From Calothrix sp. 336/3 (GTDB taxonomy: Bacteria; Cyanobacteriota; Cyanobacteriia; Cyanobacteriales; Nostocaceae): 64,000 nt of DNA. The translations under genes and the position numbers were made by a program. This document shows positions 15,591 to 21,755 of the stretch, piece after piece. Numbering within the stretch: position 1 is the first letter of the stretch; every line of letters begins with the position of its first letter. The stretch spans positions 2,706,700 to 2,770,699 of the forward strand of contig NZ_CP011382.1 of NCBI RefSeq assembly GCF_000734895.2. Direction: 5' to 3'. The notes beneath the pieces were generated by a model. The model worked only from the letters and a program-made list of their open reading frames with translations, was not told where the DNA came from and did no database searches.

Positions 15591-15865
15591 GGTTCAACTG
15601 AAAAGTAAGTTACCTCATCCAGCAAACTCAGGACATAAGCAGCATGGGCAATGGTGTTTTTGAGTCGATCGCTTAGTTCCCGGTCATACTCTAGTGTTGC
15701 TTCTTCCTTACCTGCTGTTTCCTCAATAGTTGACTGTAAATAACAGTCCATACTATTAAGAAGTCTCCAGATTTCCGCGTAGTCCCAATTTGGATCGGGG
15801 TCTGAGATTCTGGATTCTGGTGGTGACTTAGCTTCTATCTCTTCAGACAGTGTGATTTTGATCAT
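15572..15865 (-). CDS. Small protein of early leftward group, unknown function
   Basis: A 97-residue acidic, mostly helical protein (WDYAEIWRLLNSMDCYLQST; TIAHAAYVLSLLDEVTYF). No family recognised. Start and stop are tightly packed: its ATG follows directly on the TAA of the exonuclease gene, and its end overlaps the zinc-ribbon gene by 19 bp. Confidence 0.55.
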   Translation of the reverse strand: MIKITLSEEIEAKSPPESRISDPDPNWDYAEIWRLLNSMDCYLQSTIEETAGKEEATLEYDRELSDRLKNTIAHAAYVLSLLDEVTYFSVEPCTKNK

Positions 15866-16432
15866 TTAGCTAGCTGCCATTTCTTGAATGATTTTCAAAA
15901 CTGCTTTGCAATCCCCAAGGGCAGAATGATCACCGTATGGGAGTTTTTGCCATTTGTAATTGCCGTGATATTCGCTCCAATCGCCTACCCATTGAGAGTA
16001 ATAGAGCATTGCATCATGGATGCTTCCACCGTTGGTGAAAATCCGACATTTACGTCTGTCGCTAGTAGGGAATGCGATGTGAACCCCCCTAGCCCGTAAG
16101 GATTGCCGAATCATAGAGAGGTCAAATTCGGCGTTATAAATAACCAAGTCTCGACCTTGAATGATTTTCAAAAGGTCAATGAATATTTCATCAAAATAAG
16201 GTGCAGATGCTACCTGGTCATAACCAATACCGTGAACGTTTTTAGCTCCTTCCTCTATGGGGATTGTTGGCTTGACAAGAGTTTGCCAGCCTTCCGAGTT
16301 TGTACAGGAAAGTATCCCGACTTGCACAATTTGGGCATTTCCCAATCCTGTGGTTTCGGTGTCGAGAATGCACCAGTTATCTTTTTCTAGAATTTCTTTT
16401 GCCCATAGGGCGGCTTGTTGCTGGTCGTCCAT
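15866..16432 (-). CDS. DEDDh 3'-5' exonuclease (DnaQ-like)
   Basis: A 188-residue single-domain exonuclease. The Exo I motif is CILDTETTGLG (Asp and Glu ligands), Exo II is VIYNAEFDLSMI, and Exo III is GDHSALGDCKAVLKI with the His-x4-Asp pair. These are the metal-binding DEDDh residues of the DnaQ/epsilon family, which degrades DNA or RNA 3'-5'. Upstream of ATG (16432) is GGGAGA as ribosome site. It is the first gene of the leftward string, opposite the regulator gene, so it is probably expressed early. It could serve proofreading in element replication or defence against host nucleic acid. Confidence 0.88.
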   Translation of the reverse strand: MDDQQQAALWAKEILEKDNWCILDTETTGLGNAQIVQVGILSCTNSEGWQTLVKPTIPIEEGAKNVHGIGYDQVASAPYFDEIFIDLLKIIQGRDLVIYNAEFDLSMIRQSLRARGVHIAFPTSDRRKCRIFTNGGSIHDAMLYYSQWVGDWSEYHGNYKWQKLPYGDHSALGDCKAVLKIIQEMAAS

Positions 16433-16723
16433 ACTTCTCCCGATTGCTTAGTAATTTACGCTTCCCCTAGCAGATCGTTCTATGCCTCCATGGCTATGGG
16501 CTGCTGTCTCCATATGTTTTTGGGGAAATTTAGTCTGTGTACTCATACCCCTAGCCTTTGTTGGTCAACCAGAAGGCGATCGCTGGTTTTTGAGGTACTG
16601 AGTTATTTTTGCTTGCTTATCAGCTATCTTATATAAGATGATGAATTATGTCTAGTATCTTATATAATATTTCTTATTCAGAATCCTGCTATCTTATATA
16701 GGAAGTGGTTACAGTGAGAAAAA
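16433..16723. promoter_or_regulatory. Divergent control region between the two arms of the element
   Basis: A 291-bp gene-free stretch between the exonuclease (leftward) and the regulator (rightward). Its right half carries the three TATCTTATATA repeats. The left part includes a HIP1 site near 16576 and has no convincing gene. This is the expected place for the early promoters and the lysis/lysogeny-type switch. Confidence 0.6.
16625..16700 (+). promoter_or_regulatory. Three TATCTTATATA operator-like repeats
   Basis: Exact 11-mers occur at 16625-16635, 16656-16666 and 16690-16700, that is 31 and 34 bp apart, close to three helical turns. The first is part of a perfect 14-bp palindrome (16626-16639). 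The last lies 23 bp before the regulator start, so binding there could block its promoter; the motif also resembles a -10 box. Confidence 0.7.
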
Positions 16724-16927
16724 ATGCCAAAATCAAAACACAGAGAATACGGGGAGATCAAGAAGCCTGTTGCTCTTGGTTTGACTCAAGCCGGACTAGA
16801 GGGGTTAGACAAGCTGGCGGTGAAGGTAGGAGTAAGTCGTTCACAGCTAGTAGAGCTTATCGGCAGAGGGGAGATTTCCTTGAACAGCGTGGACAAACAG
16901 TTCCTGGGGGAATCCTCGATCGGCTGA
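16724..16927 (+). CDS. Ribbon-helix-helix-like regulator, probably frameshifted
   Basis: The 67-residue product carries a CopG/ribbon-helix-helix-like segment: GLTQAGLEGLDKLAVKVGVS followed by RSQLVELIGRGEI. Such proteins bind operator repeats as dimers, which fits the three repeats just upstream and suggests autoregulation. The frame stops at 16927. A second frame, entered by a -1 shift at the GGGGG run (16906-16910), continues as a coiled coil to 17043. A full-length product of about 107 residues would join both parts. The gene is therefore either broken by loss of one G, read through by programmed frameshifting, or affected by a base-calling error. Confidence 0.65.
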   Translation: MPKSKHREYGEIKKPVALGLTQAGLEGLDKLAVKVGVSRSQLVELIGRGEISLNSVDKQFLGESSIG

Positions 16928-17043
16928 TCGTATCGGTTCGGAACGAGATTGCAGAGTCGGAGAAAAAGACAGCCGATCTAAAAGAATACCTGTCAGAGTT
17001 GGAACTGTTATCCGAACAACTTCTAACAAAAGCAGAAAAATAG
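16906..17043 (+). pseudogene. Coiled-coil continuation of the regulator in the -1 frame
   Basis: From the G-run at 16906 the -1 frame reads GILDRLIVSVRNEIAESEKK, then a Leu- and Glu-rich coiled coil ending LLTKAEK at 17043. It has strong coding character but no start codon of its own in a natural place. It is most simply the C-terminal half of the regulator gene at 16724. The terminator at 17041 follows directly, as expected if 17043 is the true gene end. Confidence 0.55.
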
Positions 17044-17079
17044 ACCCGTACTAACCAAGGATTAGTGCGGGTCTATTTT
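17041..17079 (+). terminator. Intrinsic terminator after the regulator
   Basis: TAGACCCGTACTAA (17041-17054) pairs with TTAGTGCGGGTCTA (17062-17075) with one G-T type mismatch and a 7-base loop, followed by TTTTG. It overlaps the stop of the coiled-coil frame at 17043. Confidence 0.85.
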
Positions 17080-17189
17080 GTTCATTATTCTCAGGCTTAT
17101 TGCATCACCCTGACGGGGACGGTTCACAACCAAACTACAGCCATGACACGACGCACACTACAGGAAGACACTGATTTTCTCAAAGCCAA

Positions 17190-17489
17190 TCAGGTTCTTA
17201 AATCATCAAGGGGAGACGGGGGATTCGTATTTTTAGGTGGGTCAGGAGTAAATTCCAAGGTTACTCTTACTCTTCCAGACTTCCAACCACCACCTTTCTC
17301 AAGAAGAACCTTGCAATGGACACCATTAGTATCAATCCAAGAACCAATATGTTTATTACCCTCGTGATTGCCGTTGGCGGCATTGCTTAATCGGGTCAGC
17401 AACTCTTGCTTTTTAAATGTTGGACTCATGCTAAATATTGAGCCTCCCGTGGAGACGACATCCCCATCACCAAGAACAATTTTTTCCAT
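17190..17489 (-). CDS. KGK-family protein
   Basis: A 99-residue protein of the cyanobacterial KGK family. The family pattern is seen as DGDVVSTGGSIFSMSPTF near the start, the WIDTNGVHCKVLLEKGGGWK centre, and the typical ending GRVRVTLEFTPDPP. The function of the family is unknown. ATG at 17489 is chosen; a TTG four codons earlier is possible. The gene points against its neighbours in the rightward arm, so it may be a separately acquired cargo gene. Confidence 0.7.
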   Translation of the reverse strand: MEKIVLGDGDVVSTGGSIFSMSPTFKKQELLTRLSNAANGNHEGNKHIGSWIDTNGVHCKVLLEKGGGWKSGRVRVTLEFTPDPPKNTNPPSPLDDLRT

Positions 17490-17528
17490 ATTGACAGCCA
17501 AACTCTCACCCTAGTATTCCCACCAGCT

Positions 17529-17798
17529 ATGACACGACAAACACCAGAAGAATCAGAGAAGGAGATTGACGCGATCGCCTTTGTTCAGAACTCCCAACAC
17601 TTGGGATATGCCAAAGACAGACTAATTGACTATTGCGAAAAAGATTATGGTTTGTCTCCAGAAGATGCGGTATTGCTAGCCGCAAAAATCATCCATTGCC
17701 TTCCTAAAAACATTGAAGGTAATCAAAAGATTAAGGATTCTATCCGCATAGAAGCAATCAGAATTCATCTTAAAATGTCCGCCTTGGACAAAAATTAG
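17529..17798 (+). CDS. Small protein before rep, unknown function
   Basis: An 89-residue mostly helical protein (MTRQTPEESEKEIDAIAFVQ; LAAKIIHCLPKNIEGNQKIK). Not recognised. It lies 53 bp before the rep gene on the same strand and may be a copy-number or accessory replication protein. Its first 13 bases (ATGACACGAC and more) recur at 17143 on the other side of the KGK gene. Confidence 0.6.
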   Translation: MTRQTPEESEKEIDAIAFVQNSQHLGYAKDRLIDYCEKDYGLSPEDAVLLAAKIIHCLPKNIEGNQKIKDSIRIEAIRIHLKMSALDKN

Positions 17799-17851
17799 CA
17801 AAAAAAACTACCAGCCAATAAACCTTAACTAGTAGAAATGGAGTAATTAAT

Positions 17852-20221
17852 ATGTTTAATATTGATTCCACCTATTCGGCACAACGTCCGATAAACAACA
17901 TTGACGCGGAAATGGCGGTTCTAGGTTCTATTATACTAGACTCCGCAGCTATTTACAAAGTTGCAGATAAGCTACCTGTTGACGCTTTTACCCTGGAAAA
18001 ACACCAGATAATCTACAAGTGTTGTCTCGAATTACACCGCAATCAAATATCAGTAAATCTGCTATCTGTAGCAAATATCCTTGCTGATAAAAATCTCCTA
18101 GGTACGGTGGGCGGTCGTTCTGCCCTTACCAATCTAATAGATTCAATTGTTTCCTCTGCGGGAGTAGAATCAGCTACGGAAGTGCTTTTAGAAAAGCATA
18201 CACGCAGAAGATTAAGCTTACTGAGTAGCCAGATAGAACAGCTAGCCCATGACAGAGAAAACCCATTATCATGGACGCTTGAAAAACTGGAACAAACAGT
18301 TTTACAAATTACCGGACTAAGAAAACACGATGATCAGGGATACTGGCAAAAAAGAGACACCGTAGCTTTTGAAAATCTCTGTAAAGACTTAGAAGAGATA
18401 GAAGACATTGAAAACGCGGCTCAACGTGATTGGTTAATGCGAAAGCTGGCTAAAAAATGGAAATTTAGCAACAAAAAAGAATTGCTAGATTTTCACGCAA
18501 AATGGCTCGATAGTCAGAACAAAACCTATACCTACACGGCTAAGGAATATTTTGAGAAGCATGGCAACCAAGAGCAAAACTGGATATTCCCCGGACTAAT
18601 TCCCCTTGGTTCGGTTCTCGTTGCCTACGGTGGTGCGGGTGTGGGGAAAACTCGAACCGCAATGACCTTGGCTAAATATGCCTGTGCTGGTGGAACCTTC
18701 ACCTACGACGGAGCAGAAATAGAACCTATGAAGACTTTACTAATCGAAACAGATCAGGGGGCAAGAAACACTAGCAAACTATTAGAAATGCAAGATTTTT
18801 TCGCAGATGACACCGTAGCCAATCGGATGGTTATCTGTGATGAGTGGACGGTAGGGGAATTCGGACGGCTTAAGCAGATGCTTAAGCAGCATGAGCCAAA
18901 ATTCGTCATCATAGATAGCTTGATGTCTGTTAGCACTACATCTTTATATAGTGAGAATGACACAGAGTATGCCCGTCCGATTATTCGGTTGCGTCATCTA
19001 GCCCAAGAGTTTAATTGCACTTTCCTGGTAATCCACCATGCCAATGCTGAGGGAGGTGTGAGGGGTAGCCGTGCCATCATAGCCAGTGCTGATGAAGTCT
19101 GGAAACTAGCCAGAACCAAAAACGAGATCGAGGAATTTAATTCCCTAACGATTGAAAAATCCAGAAGTCGCGCTCCTGGTGCGTACAAATTTGTTTATGA
19201 CGATGATTCATGGGGCTGGACGTTCAAGGGCAGGATTGAAGATGACATCATGGGTGGGAATTCTCAGTCAGCTAGCCTAATGAGTCGCTGCATCAAGTTT
19301 TTAAAAGAGAAACTAGGGCAAGTATTCCAAGCCGAGGAAATAGCAGAATTTGTTGGTTCATCTCGTGATTCCGTTCGCAGAGAGATGAGAAGAGCATCCA
19401 ATGAAGGATTAGTTAACGTAGGTAGAGCTACTGGAGACACACGTAAACTTGTATACTATCTTGGTTCGCGCGTATCTCCAGTTAACAATTACACATCTGA
19501 TCCATCTGATCGTACTGAAACGACATCTCGGATCGGACTTCTACCCTTGCCAGATAAAGGTTCTGGGAGACCTGATCATCTGATCCTAAAAAATCAAAAT
19601 TTTGAAAATGCAGAAAAAAAAGTTTTAGGATCAGATGATCAGATCAGGTTGATCAGATGTCCAGAAACATTGCCAGAAGAGACGGGAACACAAATTACAC
19701 ATCTGATCATGCGTGATATACAGAACGGATCAGATGTAGAGACTGATACCGAAAAGGGTGAATTACTGACAATCCCCACTGGATCAGGTGTAGATTCAAA
19801 TGTAAACGAATGTAAAGACGGTGAAGGTATAAAAAAATCGACAAGTTTAAAACCAGTGAAAGTGATTTACACCTCACCTGTTGGAGAAGTAAAGGCGATC
19901 GCTTCACCCGGTGGTGAGGACGGGGGTTATGAGTTCCGATTAGAAATACCAGGACTTGAGCCGCTAATATCTTCCACCTCACACACAGAGGAAAGATTAG
20001 TGTGTAGCACGATGAAGCGACGCTTGATGACCTACCTAAAATCCCTCAAGTGGAAAATACACGTTATAGTTGCTCCTCCTGGTCAATACGATTGGTTGCC
20101 AGCAACACTGGAATCATTCAAACCTCATCAATATGACCCCAACCGAGGAAACTGGATTTTCCACTGCGATCGCGGTGAGTATTCGATTAGCGACTTGTCC
20201 CTGATAGCGATCAATGATTGA
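17852..20221 (+). CDS. Replication protein: DnaB N-terminal domain fused to RepA/RecA-type helicase ATPase
   Basis: A 789-residue protein. Residues 10-155 match the DnaB helicase N-terminal domain (NIDAEMAVLGSIILDSAAIY). A RepA-like/AAA_25 ATPase domain occupies about 245-460: Walker A GGAGVGKT at 260-267, Walker B KFVIIDS ending at 356, and IHHANAEGG near 396. A winged-helix segment at about 485-550 (EEIAEFVGSSRDSVRREMRR) could bind DNA. The next 100 residues are low complexity because the DNA there is an iteron array, and a small C-terminal domain follows (about 670-789). GGAG precedes ATG at 17852. It overlaps the integrase gene by 8 bp. This is the element's likely replication initiator and helicase. 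Confidence 0.85.
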   Translation: MFNIDSTYSAQRPINNIDAEMAVLGSIILDSAAIYKVADKLPVDAFTLEKHQIIYKCCLELHRNQISVNLLSVANILADKNLLGTVGGRSALTNLIDSIVSSAGVESATEVLLEKHTRRRLSLLSSQIEQLAHDRENPLSWTLEKLEQTVLQITGLRKHDDQGYWQKRDTVAFENLCKDLEEIEDIENAAQRDWLMRKLAKKWKFSNKKELLDFHAKWLDSQNKTYTYTAKEYFEKHGNQEQNWIFPGLIPLGSVLVAYGGAGVGKTRTAMTLAKYACAGGTFTYDGAEIEPMKTLLIETDQGARNTSKLLEMQDFFADDTVANRMVICDEWTVGEFGRLKQMLKQHEPKFVIIDSLMSVSTTSLYSENDTEYARPIIRLRHLAQEFNCTFLVIHHANAEGGVRGSRAIIASADEVWKLARTKNEIEEFNSLTIEKSRSRAPGAYKFVYDDDSWGWTFKGRIEDDIMGGNSQSASLMSRCIKFLKEKLGQVFQAEEIAEFVGSSRDSVRREMRRASNEGLVNVGRATGDTRKLVYYLGSRVSPVNNYTSDPSDRTETTSRIGLLPLPDKGSGRPDHLILKNQNFENAEKKVLGSDDQIRLIRCPETLPEETGTQITHLIMRDIQNGSDVETDTEKGELLTIPTGSGVDSNVNECKDGEGIKKSTSLKPVKVIYTSPVGEVKAIASPGGEDGGYEFRLEIPGLEPLISSTSHTEERLVCSTMKRRLMTYLKSLKWKIHVIVAPPGQYDWLPATLESFKPHQYDPNRGNWIFHCDRGEYSISDLSLIAIND
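19494..19790 (+). other. Iteron cluster and dyad inside rep: candidate replication origin
   Basis: The 9-mer CATCTGATC occurs seven times in about 240 bp, in both orientations: 19494, 19503, 19577 and 19700 forward; 19629, 19651 and 19728 reverse. A variant lies at 19782. Arms 19574-19591 and 19623-19640 form a perfect 18-bp inverted repeat around an A-rich 31-base loop. The array lies in a low-complexity part of the protein, as in lambda-type origins embedded in the initiator gene. Confidence 0.75.
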
Positions 20222-21314
20222 GAAAAAGATTCAAGCCGCAAACCAGAGGCTCAAAGCTGGTCGATTTAAAATCAGCATCCAGAAGCTAGGGGAAAGTTTG
20301 TACTTAGTTGCAACTCTTCCCCCAAAACCCTCTAGCAAGCGACTGGACAACCATCAGCAACGAATTGCTCTCAATCTTCCTGCAAGAATAGATTGTGTCG
20401 AATTAGCAGAAAAAGAAGCTCGAAAAGTAGCTGTACTCAGAGACTGTGGTCAATTTGACTGGGATTCCTACTTAAAACCTACCCAAAAAGTAAAAACCAT
20501 CGGGGACTGGGTAGAGGAATTCGAGCGCGATTACTTTCAACGTCGTGCCAGAAACTATAAAACTCAAACCACCTGGGACACTGAATACCTCTACTCCTTC
20601 CGGCGTTTACCCGAAGAATCAGCTTTGACTCTGGAAGAATTAAATAGAGCTATTACCTCAACGGAGCCAGATACCAAAACACGACGGAGGGTATGTTTAG
20701 CGCTGCGGTCGTTGGCTCGGTTCTCTGGTCTAACTCTGGATATCTCCCAGTTAATTGGGAAATACAGTCCGGCACGAGTCAAACCCAGAGACTTACCCGA
20801 TGATGATTTTATTTGTCAAAGTTTCAAAAAAATCCCTGACCCGACGTGGCGGTGGTATTTTGGCATGGTCGCAACATTTGGACTTCGCAATCATGAGCCA
20901 TTCCATCTAGACTTAAATTCTTTTGCCAAAAATCCAACTATTGCTCCCATCATGGAAGGGAAAACCGGAGCTAGGCAGGTTTGGGCATATCATCCTGATT
21001 GGGTAGAAAAATTTGGTCTAACAGAATTTTCAGTGCCAGATATTAAGCGCGATCGCTCCAATAGAGAAATTGGGGGAGCTTGTTCCAAATACTTCAAGAA
21101 ACAGGAATTACCCTTCACCCTGCTTACCTTGAGACACTGTTGGGCAGTCCGTACCATTGAATACGGATTAGACCTGTCTCTAGCGTCAAAACAGATGGGA
21201 CATAGCGTTAACGTCCACACAAATCTATATCACCATTGGATTGACGCGCGTCACCATCAAGCCGCATACGATCGCATTTTGACAGGTTCACAAAATAGCA
21301 AAGAAAACCTTTAA
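20214..21314 (+). CDS. Tyrosine site-specific integrase
   Basis: A 366-residue tyrosine recombinase. An N-terminal arm/core-binding region (1-185) is followed by the catalytic domain: first Arg in MVATFGLRNHEP, LTLRHCWAVR with the second Arg (a Thr stands where the first box His often is), KQMGHS with His, and the nucleophile Tyr in HTNLYHHWIDAR. It overlaps rep by 8 bp and ends 105 bp from the duplicated tRNA end, the normal position for an integrase acting on that site. It should integrate and, perhaps with a directionality factor not identified here, excise the element. Confidence 0.92.
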   Translation: MIEKKIQAANQRLKAGRFKISIQKLGESLYLVATLPPKPSSKRLDNHQQRIALNLPARIDCVELAEKEARKVAVLRDCGQFDWDSYLKPTQKVKTIGDWVEEFERDYFQRRARNYKTQTTWDTEYLYSFRRLPEESALTLEELNRAITSTEPDTKTRRRVCLALRSLARFSGLTLDISQLIGKYSPARVKPRDLPDDDFICQSFKKIPDPTWRWYFGMVATFGLRNHEPFHLDLNSFAKNPTIAPIMEGKTGARQVWAYHPDWVEKFGLTEFSVPDIKRDRSNREIGGACSKYFKKQELPFTLLTLRHCWAVRTIEYGLDLSLASKQMGHSVNVHTNLYHHWIDARHHQAAYDRILTGSQNSKENL

Positions 21315-21381
21315 ACAGTTGACACCGAAGGTTTTCACAGGTTACCAAAATTACCAAAAGAAATTAACTAGAAACTGCTTA

Positions 21382-21405
21382 TATCGCGTCATCGATGACG
21401 CGATA
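21382..21405. repeat. Perfect 24-bp palindrome beside attR
   Basis: TATCGCGTCATC followed by its exact reverse complement, with no loop. It lies between the integrase stop and the tRNA duplication, 14 bp from the latter. Likely a protein-binding site for recombination, or a cruciform; there is no T-run, so it is a poor terminator. Confidence 0.8.
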
Positions 21406-21418
21406 ATCTACGTATTTT

Positions 21419-21465
21419 AGTGGGTGACCTGGGACTCGAACCCAGAACCAACGGATTAAGAGTCC
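21419..21465 (-). repeat. attR: tRNA-restoring copy of the att core
   Basis: The 47-bp right copy of the duplication, carried in by the element and completing the intact tRNA-Lys. It differs from the left copy at one base (21451), in the tRNA variable region. Confidence 0.9.
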
Positions 21466-21492
21466 GATGCGCTACCATTGCGCTAGTCACCC
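21421..21492 (-). tRNA. tRNA-Lys(CTT)
   Basis: A 72-nt tRNA gene. On the minus strand the 7-bp acceptor stem GGGTGAC pairs with GTCACCC, followed by the discriminator A. The anticodon loop is CTCTTAA with anticodon CTT, closed by CGGA/TCCG. The T arm contains GGTTCGAGTCC. CCA is not encoded. Its 3' half is the integration site of the 18-kb element to the left. Confidence 0.95.
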
Positions 21493-21755
21493 AAAGCTGT
21501 CTTAAATAGTATATTAGCAAAAATTATTGGATATTCTGTAAAGATTGTTCTAAATTCTATGTAACAACCTGGGGAAGCTTCTATAGAGAATTTGCAAGCT
21601 GTTGCCTAAGGTTGCAATCAAACAAGAAAGTCATCAAATTATCTACAGAAAATAAATTCCAAAAAAGTAATATTTTCTCGTGTCATGGGAAGGTGGGGTA
21701 ATTTCCGTGATGATTTTCATCTTAGTGTGGTCAAAATTAATATAATGCTCATACT

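Larger units (their letters stand above)
3081..21465. mobile_element. Integrated virus-like / phage-plasmid-like element at tRNA-Lys
   Basis: A region of about 18.3 kb between two copies of a 47-bp tRNA-Lys segment, with a tyrosine integrase gene ending 105 bp from the right copy. A rightward module (about 16.7-21.3 kb) carries regulation, replication and integration. A leftward module (16.4-3.3 kb) carries an exonuclease, a membrane ATPase, putative virion proteins, a LamG protein, a holin-like protein and a peptidoglycan peptidase. Genes overlap by 1-19 bp in most junctions. I see no terminase, portal, tape-measure, tail tube, relaxase or mating-pair genes, so it fits neither a tailed prophage nor a conjugative element. 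A replication origin inside the rep gene suggests it can exist as an episome. Confidence 0.85.

Noticed and set aside
16705..16905. The 5' half of the alternative frame starting at 16705
   Set aside because: It overlaps the regulator's DNA-binding region with poor composition (Arg/Ser-rich); only the part after the G-run looks coding.
17065..17367. A plus-strand gene opposite the KGK gene
   Set aside because: The minus-strand frame matches the KGK family; the plus frame has no recognisable feature beyond its first residues.
3081..21465. Ordinary tailed prophage
   Set aside because: No recognisable terminase, portal, capsid protease, tail tube, or tape measure with flanking tail genes. Kept as a possible refutation of the main finding.
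3081..21465. Inovirus (filamentous phage)
   Set aside because: The ATPase and membrane proteins fit, but an endolysin and holin-like gene, a helicase-type rep and 18 kb size do not; no small signal-peptide coat protein was found.
3081..21465. Integrative conjugative element
   Set aside because: No relaxase or mating-pair formation genes; the membrane ATPase alone is not enough.
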